From Leifsonia sp. ZF2019 (GTDB lineage Bacteria; Actinomycetota; Actinomycetes; Actinomycetales; Microbacteriaceae), in assembly GCF_019924635.1 (NCBI RefSeq), contig NZ_CP065037.1:248001-312000 (forward strand): 64,000 bases of DNA. The letters run 5' to 3'. A program made the position numbers and the translations under genes. Of the stretch, positions 16,295-25,273 are shown in pieces. The stretch's first letter is position 1, and the number at the start of each line of letters is the position of its first letter. Below the pieces are notes generated by a model. It ran no database searches. It was not told the DNA's origin and was given only the letters and a program-made list of their open reading frames with translations.

Positions 16295-17191
16295 ATGCTC
16301 GAGACCGTCCCCGCCGCCGGCGCGCCCGCGCCGTTGTGGCACCCCGCGGCCCCGAGCACCGTCGTGCACGCCGACAACCTCGACGTCGTCGCCGCCCTCC
16401 CGGACGAGTCGTTCCGGCTGATCTACCTCGACCCTCCCTTCAACACCGGCCGGTCGCAGGCGCGGCGCGCGATGAAGGCCGTGCGGTCGGAGCCCGGCGC
16501 GGGAGGCAGCGTGATCGGCTTCAAAGGCCGCAGCTATGAGCGCATCAAGGGCGACCTCCTCAGCTACGACGACCGGTTCGAGGACTACTGGGAGTTCCTG
16601 GAGCCGCGGCTCATCGAGGCCTGGCGGGTGCTCGCCGACGACGGGACGCTGTATCTGCACCTCGACTACCGGGAGTCGCACTACGCGAAGGTGCTGCTCG
16701 ACGCGCTGTTCGGCCGTGAGAGCTTCCTCAACGAGATCGTGTGGGCTTACGACTACGGGGCCAAGTCGAAGACCCGCTGGCCGGCGAAGCACGACACCAT
16801 CCTCGTGTACGTGAAGAACCCCTCCGCCTACTTCTTCGACTCCTCCGCCGTCGACCGGGAGCCGTACATGGCGCCCGGGCTGGTCACACCCGAGAAGGCG
16901 GAGCTGGGCAAACTGCCGACCGACGTGTGGTGGCACACCATCGTGTCGCCGACGGGCCGCGAGAAGACGGGCTACCCGACCCAGAAGCCCGAGGGCGTGC
17001 TGCGCCGCGTCGTGCAGGCGTCGAGCCGCGAGGGCGACTGGGTGCTCGACTTCTTCGCCGGCAGCGGCACCACCGGCGCGGTGGCCGCCGCGCTCGGCCG
17101 GCGCTTCCTCCTGGTCGACAGCAACCCCGAGGCGGTCGCCGTGATGCGGGACCGTTTCGCCGGGCACGAGCGTGAGGTGCGCTTCGTCTGA
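16295..17191 (+). CDS. Solitary DNA methyltransferase (N4/N6, beta class)
   Basis: The protein has 298 residues. Catalytic motif IV is LDPPFNTGRSQ near residue 45, and the SAM-binding motif I, DFFAGSGTTG, is near residue 254. The order IV then I marks a beta-class amino-methyltransferase. Between them is a target-recognition region with FLNEIVWAYDYGAKSK. It would methylate adenine N6 or cytosine N4 in a specific DNA sequence. No restriction endonuclease is adjacent, so it is an orphan enzyme, possibly regulatory. The ATG at 16295 is 6 nt after GAGAAT (leaderless pattern). Confidence 0.9.
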   Translation: MLETVPAAGAPAPLWHPAAPSTVVHADNLDVVAALPDESFRLIYLDPPFNTGRSQARRAMKAVRSEPGAGGSVIGFKGRSYERIKGDLLSYDDRFEDYWEFLEPRLIEAWRVLADDGTLYLHLDYRESHYAKVLLDALFGRESFLNEIVWAYDYGAKSKTRWPAKHDTILVYVKNPSAYFFDSSAVDREPYMAPGLVTPEKAELGKLPTDVWWHTIVSPTGREKTGYPTQKPEGVLRRVVQASSREGDWVLDFFAGSGTTGAVAAALGRRFLLVDSNPEAVAVMRDRFAGHEREVRFV

Positions 17192-17266
17192 GCCGGAGCG
17201 CCTGCGCGGCGCCTTCCCGGCGACCGTCCGGAGTTTTCCGAGCCGTCTGTGGAAGGGTTGGTGACT

Positions 17267-18091
17267 ATGCGACCCGTCCTGCGAGCCCTGCCCTTCCTGT
17301 GGGGAGCGATCGGGACCGCACTCGCCTTCACCGGCGTCTACTTCCTGTTCGTGCGCAGCTACGTCGGCCAGGTGATCGACGAGCGGGCGTTCGCCGGGGC
17401 GGACGCGTGGAAGGGCGATCTGATCGACTTCGCGCACACGTTTCTCAACGCGCTCCCGGTCGCGGCGGTGTTCATCGGCGCGGTGATCGCGCTCATCGTG
17501 GTGATCGTCCGGCGCAACTGGCTGGTGTTCGCGGTCGCCGTCGGCGCCGCCATCGGTGCGAACGTCAGCACGCAGATCCTCAAGTACTCCATCCTGTCGC
17601 GGCCGGAGAAGGGCGTGGACGCCGGGCTCGCCAACTCGTTGCCATCCGGGCACACCTCGGTGGCGGCGTCGGCGGCCCTCGTCGTCTTCCTCGTCGCGTC
17701 CCCGCGGTTCCGCCCGCTCGCGGCGGTGGTCGGGGCGGTCTTCACCATCGCAGCGGGAGCCTCCACGCTCGTCGAGCAGTGGCACCGGCCGAGCGACGTG
17801 ATCGCCGGGATGCTGGTCGTCGCGTTCTGGGGCTGCATCGCCGGGCTCGTGCTCAGCGGTCTGCGCCTGCGGCCGGCCGACCCTCCGGTGCGGACGAAGC
17901 TGTGGCCGCTGGTGTGGATCGCCGTCGTCTGCGCGGTGGGTGCACTGGTCTCGCTGCTGGTCACCTACTTCTCGGCGCAGCAGGGATCGTCGCACCTCTT
18001 CATCGCGTACGCGGGCGGCGTCGCCGCGATCGTGGCGACGGGCTTCCTCCTTGCCGCGCTCGGCAACCGCGTGTACCGCGCGCTCCCGTAG
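17267..18091 (+). CDS. PAP2-family membrane phosphatase
   Basis: This membrane protein of about 274 residues has six hydrophobic segments. The three PAP2 motifs are visible: KYSILSRPEK, LPSGHTSVAA and TLVEQWHRPSDV. The family removes phosphate from lipid pyrophosphates or phosphatidic acid on the outer membrane face, for example in undecaprenyl-phosphate recycling. The ATG at 17267 is preferred over a GTG six codons upstream, since GGAAGGG lies upstream of it. It is monocistronic and converges with a LacI gene across a repeat element. Confidence 0.88.
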   Translation: MRPVLRALPFLWGAIGTALAFTGVYFLFVRSYVGQVIDERAFAGADAWKGDLIDFAHTFLNALPVAAVFIGAVIALIVVIVRRNWLVFAVAVGAAIGANVSTQILKYSILSRPEKGVDAGLANSLPSGHTSVAASAALVVFLVASPRFRPLAAVVGAVFTIAAGASTLVEQWHRPSDVIAGMLVVAFWGCIAGLVLSGLRLRPADPPVRTKLWPLVWIAVVCAVGALVSLLVTYFSAQQGSSHLFIAYAGGVAAIVATGFLLAALGNRVYRALP

Positions 18092-18097
18092 CGCTGT

Positions 18098-18159
18098 CGA
18101 TTTGGTCCAAATGTCGCGATAGCCGGGCGCCATTCCCGCGATTTGGTCCAAATGTCGCG
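18098..18159. repeat. Duplicated palindromic element, family copy D
   Basis: CGATTTGGTCCAAATGTCGCG occurs twice (18098-18118 and 18139-18159), 41 bases apart; both contain the palindrome ATTTGG-T-CCAAAT. Because the core is symmetric, the pair also folds as a hairpin with inner CGCG ends and an 18-nt loop beginning ATAGCC. It lies between convergent genes. Its layout is like the hairpins at 3977, 22668 and 47938. Confidence 0.8.
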
Positions 18160-18166
18160 CCGGGGA

Positions 18167-19216
18167 TCAGGTGGAGGCGCGGATGGTGAGGGTTGCGGCG
18201 AGGGGGCCGGGAGGTGCCTCCGGGAGCGCGACCAACGGAGTCGCGTCGGCCGGCGGAGGCGCCGGCGCGACGAGTGCCAGCAGCCGGTGCGCAGCCGCGC
18301 GGCCCAGCGCATCTCCGGGGAGGGCGACGCTGGTCAGGCTCGGGGCGGTCACGGCCGAGGCCGGGAGGTCGTCGAACCCGGCGACGGCGAGGTCCTCCGG
18401 AACGCGGATCCCCGCGGACGCGCACGCGGCGAGGACCCCGTGGGCCAGCGTGTCGGCAGCCGCGACGACGGCGGTCGCACCGGCGGCACGCCAGGCGGGG
18501 AGGGCGGCGAGCGTCGCCGCGGCGGCCTCCGCGAGGTCGGGCCCGCTGCGCACGTCCGGCTCGGCGAGCAGGATCATCCCGTGCCGCTCGGCCGCCGCGC
18601 GCAGCAGCTCCCGCCGCAGCGTGTAGGTGGCGGCCGGTGTCGCGCCGTCGAGGTAGCCGATCACGCGGTGCCCGCGGGCGGCGAGGTGCCGGGCGAGGGC
18701 CTCCACGCCGGGAGCGAGGTCGTAGTTGACGGTGGCGGCGCGCTCCTCGAGGCCGGGAGCATCCAGCAGCACCAGCGGGATGCCCGGGGGGACGTCGTCC
18801 AGGAAGTCGGAGCCCGGCGCCGAGACGAGCAGCCCGGCCGGGCGCAGGGAGGAGAGGCGGCGCACGTCGGAGGCGGTCGGCTGCTCGCCGCTCGCCGCGG
18901 CGGAGAGGAGCAACTGGTAGCGCTCGCTGAGCTCCTCCTGCACGCCCTTGATCACGCGCCCGAAGAACGGATTCGGGAGGTCGGGGGCGAGGAGCACGAC
19001 GATGTCGCTCGTCCCGCGGGCCAGCGCGCTCGCCGCACCGTCGACCACATAGCCGAGCTCGGCGACGGCCGCGAGCACGCGAGCGGCGTTCTCGTCGGAG
19101 ATGCGGCCGCGGGCCTTGCCGTTGACCACCAGCGAGACGGTCGCGATGCTCGTGCCCGCGCGCTCCGCGACCATCGCGGCGGTCACCCGGCGCGGCGCGG
19201 GGGAGGGCGTCGACAT
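18167..19216 (-). CDS. LacI-family regulator of nucleoside use
   Basis: The protein has 349 residues. The LacI HTH is at about residues 10-58 (VTAAMVAERAGTSIATVSLV, hinge LGYVVDGAASALARG). The periplasmic-binding-protein-like core covers about residues 68-330 (IVVLLAPDLPNPFFGRVIKG). It is divergent from the nucleoside hydrolase operon, and two LacI-type palindromes lie between them, so it probably represses that operon until a nucleoside or ribose ligand is present. The ATG at 19216 is 7 nt after TACGAT (leaderless pattern). Confidence 0.9.
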   Translation of the reverse strand: MSTPSPAPRRVTAAMVAERAGTSIATVSLVVNGKARGRISDENAARVLAAVAELGYVVDGAASALARGTSDIVVLLAPDLPNPFFGRVIKGVQEELSERYQLLLSAAASGEQPTASDVRRLSSLRPAGLLVSAPGSDFLDDVPPGIPLVLLDAPGLEERAATVNYDLAPGVEALARHLAARGHRVIGYLDGATPAATYTLRRELLRAAAERHGMILLAEPDVRSGPDLAEAAAATLAALPAWRAAGATAVVAAADTLAHGVLAACASAGIRVPEDLAVAGFDDLPASAVTAPSLTSVALPGDALGRAAAHRLLALVAPAPPPADATPLVALPEAPPGPLAATLTIRAST

Positions 19217-19247
19217 GCTCTCGATCGTATCGGCGGCACCTCCCGGT

Positions 19248-19291
19248 TTGCGGCGTCAAGCGCTTTACGCTTACAGTGTCAAGCGTTTGAC
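19248..19291 (+). promoter_or_regulatory. Promoter and two LacI operators of the nucleoside operon
   Basis: A -35-like TTGCGG (19248-19253) and -10-like TACAGT (19272-19277) are 18 bp apart. GTCAAGCGCTTTAC (19255-19268) lies in the spacer, and the palindrome GTCAAGCGTTTGAC (19278-19291) lies just after the -10. Binding at these two sites would block the promoter. The -35/-10 call is less sure than the operators. Confidence 0.75.
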
Positions 19292-19317
19292 GTCCTCGAC
19301 GAAGCGGAGGCTCCCCG

Positions 19318-20304
19318 ATGGAGAAGATCATCCTGGACTGCGATCCGGGGCATGACGACGCGATCGCGCTCATGCTGGCCCACGGCAGTCCCCACATCGA
19401 CCTGCTGGCGGTCACCACCGTCGCGGGCAACCAGACCCTCGAGAAGGTGACCCGCAACGCCCTGGCCGTGGCCCGCGTCGCGGGGATCACCGGCGTGCCG
19501 TTCGCCGCCGGCGCCGACCGGCCCCTCGTGCGTCCGGTCGAGGTCGCCCCGAGCATCCACGGCGAGTCCGGCCTCGACGGCCCGCAGCTGCCCGAGCCGG
19601 CGTTCGAGCTCGACGAGCGGCACGCGGTGCAGCTCATCATCGACACGGTCATGGCGCACGAACCGGGGACGGTCACCCTCGTCCCGACGGGTGCGCTCAC
19701 CAACATCGCGCTCGCCGTGCGGCAGGAGCCGCGCATCGTCGAGCGCGTCAAGCAGGTCGTCCTCATGGGCGGCGGCGTGCACGTCGGCAACTGGAGCCCG
19801 GTCGCGGAGTTCAACATCGTGATCGATCCCGAGGCCGCCGACATCGTCTTCAGCGCCGGATGGAGAGTCGTCATGTGCGGCCTCGACGTCACGCACCAGG
19901 CGCTCGCCACCCCCGCTGTCGCGGAGCGCATCGAGCGTGTCGGCACCGCCCCCGCCCGGTTCGTGGGGGAGCTGCTCGAGTTCTTCGGCCGCACCTACGC
20001 CGATGTGCAGGGCTTCGACAGCCCGCCCGTCCACGACCCCGTCGCCGTCGCCTACGTGATCGACCCCTCGGTCGTCCGCGCCGTGCAGATGCCCATCGTG
20101 ATCGAGACGCAGGGCCGCCTGACCACCGGGATGACGGTCGCCGACCTCCGCTCGGCTCCCGCCGCCGACTGCCCGACCTGGGCTGCGATGGAGCTCGACC
20201 CCGAGCGTTTCTGGGGCATGGTCGTCGACGCGCTCGAGCGCATCGGCGAGCCCGCCGCCCTCGAATCCGCGATCGCCGACCTCGCCGCGGGAGATCTCGC
20301 GTGA
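19318..20304 (+). CDS. Ribonucleoside hydrolase (inosine-uridine preferring type)
   Basis: This 328-residue cytoplasmic enzyme splits nucleosides into base and ribose. The calcium-binding N-terminal signature DCDPGHDDAIA is at residues 7-17. Further family sequences are LVPTGALTNIALA, MGGGVHVGNWSPVAEFNI and the late active-site His/Asp in SPPVHDPVAVAYVI. Length is normal for the family. The base preference is unclear. GGAGG precedes the ATG. It overlaps the MFS gene by GTGA; the third gene is ribokinase, so freed ribose would enter the pentose phosphate pathway. Confidence 0.93.
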   Translation: MEKIILDCDPGHDDAIALMLAHGSPHIDLLAVTTVAGNQTLEKVTRNALAVARVAGITGVPFAAGADRPLVRPVEVAPSIHGESGLDGPQLPEPAFELDERHAVQLIIDTVMAHEPGTVTLVPTGALTNIALAVRQEPRIVERVKQVVLMGGGVHVGNWSPVAEFNIVIDPEAADIVFSAGWRVVMCGLDVTHQALATPAVAERIERVGTAPARFVGELLEFFGRTYADVQGFDSPPVHDPVAVAYVIDPSVVRAVQMPIVIETQGRLTTGMTVADLRSAPAADCPTWAAMELDPERFWGMVVDALERIGEPAALESAIADLAAGDLA

Positions 20305-21752
20305 GCGCCACCGCCCCCACCCCGGTCGCAGCGGTCGGAGGCCCGGGGCGCCCCGTCCGCATCGCGGCCCTGACGGCGGCGTTGCTCGCCGCGTGCGTCG
20401 CCTTCCAGCTCAACGCCAGCATGATGAGTCCCGTGCTCGTCACCATGTCGCACGAGCTGAACACCGATGAAGCCACCATCGGCCTCTCGCAGACGCTCTT
20501 CTTCACGATCGCCGCGCTCTTCTCGCTGTTCCTCCCGCGCTTGAGCGACATCGTCGGCCGCAAGCGCGTGCTGCTCGGGATGCTCGTCGTCATGTTCGTC
20601 GGCAGCGTCGTCGCGGCCCTGGCCATGAACGTGGGCATGCTGTTCGCCGGTCGCCTCATCCAGGGCGTCACCGGGCCGGTCGTGCCGATCTGCCTCCTGA
20701 TGCTGCGCGCCGAGATCACCGATCCGCGCAAATACGGTGCGGCGATGGGCCTCCTCACCGCGGTCAACGGCGGCATCGCCGGCATCGACGCCATCGCCGG
20801 CGGCTGGCTGGCGACGACCTTCGGCTTCCGCTCCGTGTTCTGGACGATCGCCGTCATCACCGTGATCGCCGTGGCGATGGTCGTCTTCTGGGGCGCCGAG
20901 TCGCGGCCCTCCGCGGGCGTGCGGATGGACTGGTGGGGCGTGCTCCCCCTGGTCGTCTCCATCGGTGCCCTGCTCACGGGCCTCAACGAGGCGGGCCGTC
21001 TGGCCTCGGCGAACTGGCTGCTCGTCGCGCTCTCCCTCGCCGTCGCCGTGATCGCCTTCGCGATCTTCTGGCGGGTGGAGAACCGGGTCGCCCAGCCGCT
21101 CGTGCCCACCCCGCTCCTGAAGCGCCGCGCCACCTGGGCGCTGCTCACAACCACTCTGCTCACCATGACCGGCGTGTTCGCCGTCGTGAACGGCCTGGTG
21201 ACCTCCCTGGCCCAGAACGCCGACGCAGGCTTCGGGATGGCGCCCGACCTGGCCTCCCTCGCCTTCCTCACCCCGTACGCCATCGTCGGCTGGATCGTCG
21301 GTCCGCTCGCAGGCCGCCTCGCTCCGGTGCTCGGCTACCGCCGCATCCTGCGCATCGGCCTCGCAGGCACGATCGTCGCGACGGTCGCGATGGCGTTCGT
21401 GGGCGTGCACTCGCTGCCCGTGCTCATCGCGACCACTGTGGTGATCGGCATCGGCTACGCGGGCATCGGCAACATCATGCTCAACGGTCTGGGCATCGTG
21501 CTGTCGCCGGCGGAGAACCCCGGCTTCCTGCCCGGGCTCAACGCGGGCGCGTTCAACCTCGGCGCCGGGCTGAGCTTCGCGCTCCTCCCGGCCCTCCAGG
21601 TCGCGACCTCGGCCGCGCCGAGCTCGACGACCGGATACTCTGCGGGCATGATGCTCGGAGCCGCAATCACTGCCGGAGCCCTCGCCGTCTCGTTCCTCAT
21701 CCCGCGCCCCGCCTCGGCCGAGGTCGTGACCGAAGCGGCGGGCGCGCGATGA
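20301..21752 (+). CDS. MFS transporter, probable nucleoside uptake
   Basis: This 483-residue MFS permease has about 14 hydrophobic segments (DHA2-like layout). Motif A is LPRLSDIVGRKRVLLG after TM2. The fold is often found in drug exporters, but here the gene is tightly coupled by GTGA and ATGA overlaps between a nucleoside hydrolase and a ribokinase. Import of a nucleoside or ribose is therefore more likely. This is inference from context. Confidence 0.85.
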   Translation: MSATAPTPVAAVGGPGRPVRIAALTAALLAACVAFQLNASMMSPVLVTMSHELNTDEATIGLSQTLFFTIAALFSLFLPRLSDIVGRKRVLLGMLVVMFVGSVVAALAMNVGMLFAGRLIQGVTGPVVPICLLMLRAEITDPRKYGAAMGLLTAVNGGIAGIDAIAGGWLATTFGFRSVFWTIAVITVIAVAMVVFWGAESRPSAGVRMDWWGVLPLVVSIGALLTGLNEAGRLASANWLLVALSLAVAVIAFAIFWRVENRVAQPLVPTPLLKRRATWALLTTTLLTMTGVFAVVNGLVTSLAQNADAGFGMAPDLASLAFLTPYAIVGWIVGPLAGRLAPVLGYRRILRIGLAGTIVATVAMAFVGVHSLPVLIATTVVIGIGYAGIGNIMLNGLGIVLSPAENPGFLPGLNAGAFNLGAGLSFALLPALQVATSAAPSSTTGYSAGMMLGAAITAGALAVSFLIPRPASAEVVTEAAGAR

Positions 21753-22657
21753 GCGGCCGCATCCTCGTCGTCGGGTCGCTGAACGCGGACCTCGTCGTGC
21801 AGACCGCCGCCTTCCCGCGGCCCGGAGAGACCGTCACCGGCGGCGATCTGTCGACCGGCGCCGGTGGCAAGGGCGCCAATCAGGCTGTCGCCGCCGGGCG
21901 TCTGGGCGGTGCAGTGAGCCTCGTCGGCGCGGTCGGTGCGGATGCCCACGGCGAGCTGCTGCGCGCGTCCGTCGCGGGTGCGGGCGTCGATGTCTCCACG
22001 GTCGCGGTGCGCGACGATGCGGCGACCGGGACCGCGCTCATCACCGTGGACGCGCACGGCGAGAACACGATCGTCGTGTCGCCGGGCGCAAACGGCACAC
22101 TCGCTCCGGCCGACCTCCCGGACTCCGCCGTGGCGGGGGCCGCCGTGCTCGGACTGTGCCTCGAGGTCCCGGAGGACGTGGTCGTCGACGCGGCGCAGCG
22201 CGCACGCGCGTCCGGTCTGACCGTCGTGCTGAACCCGTCGCCTTTCCGCGCGGAGGCGCGCGGGCTGCTCCCGCTGGTCGACGTGCTCCTCGTCAACGAG
22301 GGGGAGGCCGCTGCGCTGCTCGGCGTCGCGGAGGACGCGGCGCCCGGGGAGCTGCGCGACGGCTTCGCCGCGCTCGGCATCGCGCGCGCCGTGGTGACGC
22401 GCGGGGCCGACGGCTGCGTGGTCATCGACGCCGCCGCCGCCCCCGTCGCCGTCTCTGCGGTGCGGGTCGAGGCCGTGGACACCACCGGCGCCGGGGACGC
22501 CTTCATGGGCGCGCTGCTGCTGCGCCTCGCCGACGGCGACTCCCTGCTCGACGCGGCCCGCTTCGCGGTCGGCGTCGGAGCCTTCGCCGCCTCCCGCGCC
22601 GGAGCGCAGGCCTCCTACCCGACCTCCGACGCCCTGGCCGCCTTCCTCCGCCGCTGA
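21749..22657 (+). CDS. rbsK: Ribokinase (PfkB family)
   Basis: This 302-residue PfkB-family sugar kinase has the N-terminal substrate motif VVGSLNADLVVQTAAFPRPG, the GGKGANQAVAA loop of ribokinases and the C-terminal catalytic motif DTTGAGDAFMGAL with the base Asp. It phosphorylates ribose released by the hydrolase encoded two genes upstream. The ATG overlaps the MFS stop. A perfect 23-bp stem-loop follows the gene and faces a convergent LacI gene. Confidence 0.92.
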   Translation: MSGRILVVGSLNADLVVQTAAFPRPGETVTGGDLSTGAGGKGANQAVAAGRLGGAVSLVGAVGADAHGELLRASVAGAGVDVSTVAVRDDAATGTALITVDAHGENTIVVSPGANGTLAPADLPDSAVAGAAVLGLCLEVPEDVVVDAAQRARASGLTVVLNPSPFRAEARGLLPLVDVLLVNEGEAAALLGVAEDAAPGELRDGFAALGIARAVVTRGADGCVVIDAAAAPVAVSAVRVEAVDTTGAGDAFMGALLLRLADGDSLLDAARFAVGVGAFAASRAGAQASYPTSDALAAFLRR

Positions 22658-22667
22658 CCCCCATGCA

Positions 22668-22724
22668 ACATTCGTGCCGAATGGTGCGATAGCGGCGCTC
22701 GATCGCACCATTCGGCACGAATGT
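22668..22724. repeat. Long perfect inverted repeat, family copy C
   Basis: Perfect 23-bp arms at 22668-22690 and 22702-22724 (left arm starts ACATTCGTGCCGAATGG) flank an 11-nt loop. Counted from the inner TGCG/CGCA ends, the loop is 15 nt and starts ATAGC, like copy D at 18098. It lies between convergent rbsK and LacI genes and could act as a bidirectional terminator, though no T-run is present. Confidence 0.9.
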
Positions 22725-22751
22725 GCGACGAAAGGGAGAGGGGGAGGGGCG

Positions 22752-23774
22752 CTAGGTCGACTCGCGGATGACCAGCTCGGTGGGGAGGAGGGTGACGCGC
22801 TCGACAGGCTCACCCTGGATGCGGCGCACCAGCACGCGGGCCATCGTCTCGCCGAGCCCGATGGACGGCTGGTGCACGGTAGTCAGCGGCGGCGCGGCGG
22901 TGATGCCGAAGTTGTCGTCGTCGAAGCCGACGACGGCGATGTCCTCCGGGATGCGGAGGCCCGCCTCCCGGATCGCGGAGTACGCGCCCGCGGCCATCTG
23001 GTCGTTCGCGGCGAACAGGCCGTCGATCGGCACGCCGCGGGCGAGCAGCCTCCGCATGGCCTCCTTGCCCGAGAGCGGGGAGAAGTCGCCGAGCTCGATG
23101 AGCGAGGTGTCGAGGCCGTGCGCGTCGAGAGCCCGCCGCCAGCCGGTGAGGCGGTCGAGGCCGGCGGGCATGTCCTGCGGGCCGGTGACGAGCGCGATGT
23201 TCCGGCGGCCCCGGGCGATCAGATGCTCGGTGGCGCCCGCGGATCCCGAGACGTTGTCCACGTCGACGAAGTAGGAGTCGCCCATCGCGTCGCCGACGGG
23301 CCGTCCGCCGAACACGATCGGCAGGGTCGTTCCGAGCTGTGCGTAGGAGTGGTCGCCGGAGTGGTGCGAGACGACGAGCGCGCCGTCCACGTTGCCGCCC
23401 ATCAGATAGCGACGGGTCTTGTCGGGGTTCGTCTCCGACGAGATGACCATGTTGAGCGTGTACTCGGTGTCGGCGAGGCTCAGGGCGACGCCCTGCACGA
23501 TGGAGGCGAAGAACGGGTCGGCGAAGACCTTTGCGGTCGACTCCGGCACGACCAGGGCGATCACCTGGGTGCGGCGGGAGGCGAGGGAGCGGGCGGCGCG
23601 GTTCGGGACGTAGTTGAGGTCGGCGATGGCGGCCGTCACCACGGCGACGACCTCCGGCGTGACCTTCGGCGAGCCGTTGACCACGCGGGAGACCGTGGCG
23701 CGCGAGACCCCCGCGCGTGCCGCCACCGCCTCCAGGGTGGGGACGGCCGCGGCGTCCGCCGGCTCGGTCCTCAT
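22752..23774 (-). CDS. LacI-family regulator of the beta-glucoside operon
   Basis: The protein has 340 residues. The HTH is at about residues 10-58 (LEAVAARAGVSRATVSRVVN), the hinge is YVPNRAARSLASRR and the sugar-binding core starts near residue 68. It resembles CelR/CebR-type actinobacterial regulators of cello-oligosaccharide use. The TGAGAGCGCTCTCA operators in front of the nearby binding-protein gene are close to the known CebR/CelR box. GAAGGAG precedes the ATG. It lies just downstream of the GH1 gene on the same strand but has its own gap of 27 bases, so it may be cotranscribed with the operon. Confidence 0.9.
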   Translation of the reverse strand: MRTEPADAAAVPTLEAVAARAGVSRATVSRVVNGSPKVTPEVVAVVTAAIADLNYVPNRAARSLASRRTQVIALVVPESTAKVFADPFFASIVQGVALSLADTEYTLNMVISSETNPDKTRRYLMGGNVDGALVVSHHSGDHSYAQLGTTLPIVFGGRPVGDAMGDSYFVDVDNVSGSAGATEHLIARGRRNIALVTGPQDMPAGLDRLTGWRRALDAHGLDTSLIELGDFSPLSGKEAMRRLLARGVPIDGLFAANDQMAAGAYSAIREAGLRIPEDIAVVGFDDDNFGITAAPPLTTVHQPSIGLGETMARVLVRRIQGEPVERVTLLPTELVIREST

Positions 23775-23801
23775 CGGTCTCCTTCTCGTCCGTCGTCCAT
23801 G

Positions 23802-25271
23802 TTAGGCGCGTGCCGGGGCGATGCCGGCTTCGGCGGCCCGCGCTGCGGCGATGACCCGGGCGAATGCGCGACCCGACTCCTTCACCGTGCGCGTCTGCGT
23901 CCCGTAGTCCACCGACACGATGCCGAAGCGCTTCTCGTAGCCCCACGCCCACTCGAAGTTGTCGAGCAGCGACCATACGAAGTAGCCGCGCACGTCGGCG
24001 CCCTCGCCGATCGCGGCGTGCACAGCGTCGATGTGGGCGAGGATGTACGCCTCGCGGTCGGTGTCGACGATGCGTCCGTCCGGGTCGGTCGCATCGTCGT
24101 AGGAGGCGCCGTTCTCGGTGATGTACAGCGGAGGGAGCGTCGGGTAGTCGGCGGTGAGGCGTACCAGGAGGCGGCGGAGGCCGTCGGGGTTGACCTCCCA
24201 GCCCATGGCGGTCGTGGGCAGGTGCCGCGACGGGAAGGTCACGAACTCGCTGCCGACGAACGGCGTCGACGTCGGCCGGTCGGTCGGGACGATCGCCGGG
24301 GGAGTGCCGGCCGGCAGCGGGTGGCCGCTGACGTTGTCGTCGTGGTAGTGGTTCACGCCCAGGAAGTCGAGCGGTTGTGCGATCACGTCGAGGTCGCCCT
24401 CCCGCACGAACTGCTCGAACCGGTGCTCGCTCAGATCCTCCAGCACGTCGGCGGGGTAGGCGCCCAGCAGCAGCGGCTCCAGGTACATGCGGTTCCACAG
24501 CCCGTCGATCCGGCGCGCGGCGTCGAGGTCGGCCGGGTCGGCGGGGTCGTTCGGGACGGCGGTGGTCAGGTTGAGGGTGATCCCGAGGCGGAGGCGCTCG
24601 GCGCGGCCCGCATCCCCGGCGGTCGTGGCAGGGAAGCCCGCCCGCTCGCGGATCGCCTGCGCCGCCAGCCCGTGCGCGAGGTGCTGGTGGTGCAGCGCGG
24701 CGAGGGCGGCGGCCGGCTCGCGGCGACCCGGCGCGTGCTCGCCCGCCGCGTAGCCGATGAGGGACGAGCAGAGCGGCTCGTTGAACGTCGTCCAATGGTC
24801 GACCCGGTCGCCGAGGGCGTCGTAGACCGCGAGCGCGTAGTCGCGGAAGCGGTAGGCCGTGTCGCGGTTCGCCCAGCCGCCGCGCTCCTCCAGGGCCTGC
24901 GGCAGATCCCAGTGGTAGAGGGTCAGCCAGGGGAGGATGCCCGCGCCGAGCAGCTCGTCCACCAGCCGGCTGTAGAAGTCGATCCCGGCCGGGTTGACGG
25001 CGCGGTCGCCCGGCCTGACCCGGGCCCAGGAGGTCGAGAAGCGGTACGACTGGAGGCCGAGCGACGCCATCAGTGCGACGTCCTCCGGCATGCGGTGGTA
25101 GTGGTCCACGGCGCGCTCCGGGGTGTCGCCCCCGGCGATGGCGTTCGGGACGCGGGCGAAGGCGTCCCAGATGGAGTCCTCCTTGCCGTCCTCGTGGGCG
25201 GCGCCCTCGATCTGCGCGGCGGCTGTGGCGGAACCCCACAGGAAGCCGTCGGGCCAGCGGTCGTCGGTCAT
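23802..25271 (-). CDS. Beta-glucosidase, glycoside hydrolase family 1
   Basis: This 489-residue cytoplasmic GH1 enzyme (no signal peptide) has the N-terminal GH1 signature FLWGSATAAAQIEGA, acid/base Glu in TTFNEPLCSS and nucleophile Glu in LYITENGASY. It would hydrolyse cellobiose or other beta-glucosides brought in by the neighbouring ABC importer. It follows the second permease with a 2-base gap and is the last enzyme of the operon before the LacI gene. Confidence 0.94.
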   Translation of the reverse strand: MTDDRWPDGFLWGSATAAAQIEGAAHEDGKEDSIWDAFARVPNAIAGGDTPERAVDHYHRMPEDVALMASLGLQSYRFSTSWARVRPGDRAVNPAGIDFYSRLVDELLGAGILPWLTLYHWDLPQALEERGGWANRDTAYRFRDYALAVYDALGDRVDHWTTFNEPLCSSLIGYAAGEHAPGRREPAAALAALHHQHLAHGLAAQAIRERAGFPATTAGDAGRAERLRLGITLNLTTAVPNDPADPADLDAARRIDGLWNRMYLEPLLLGAYPADVLEDLSEHRFEQFVREGDLDVIAQPLDFLGVNHYHDDNVSGHPLPAGTPPAIVPTDRPTSTPFVGSEFVTFPSRHLPTTAMGWEVNPDGLRRLLVRLTADYPTLPPLYITENGASYDDATDPDGRIVDTDREAYILAHIDAVHAAIGEGADVRGYFVWSLLDNFEWAWGYEKRFGIVSVDYGTQTRTVKESGRAFARVIAAARAAEAGIAPARA

Positions 25272-25273
25272 TC

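Noticed and set aside
18098..18159. The 41-base step repeat as a start of a CRISPR array
   Set aside because: There are only two units, palindromic cores and no cas genes; it fits the hairpin family better.
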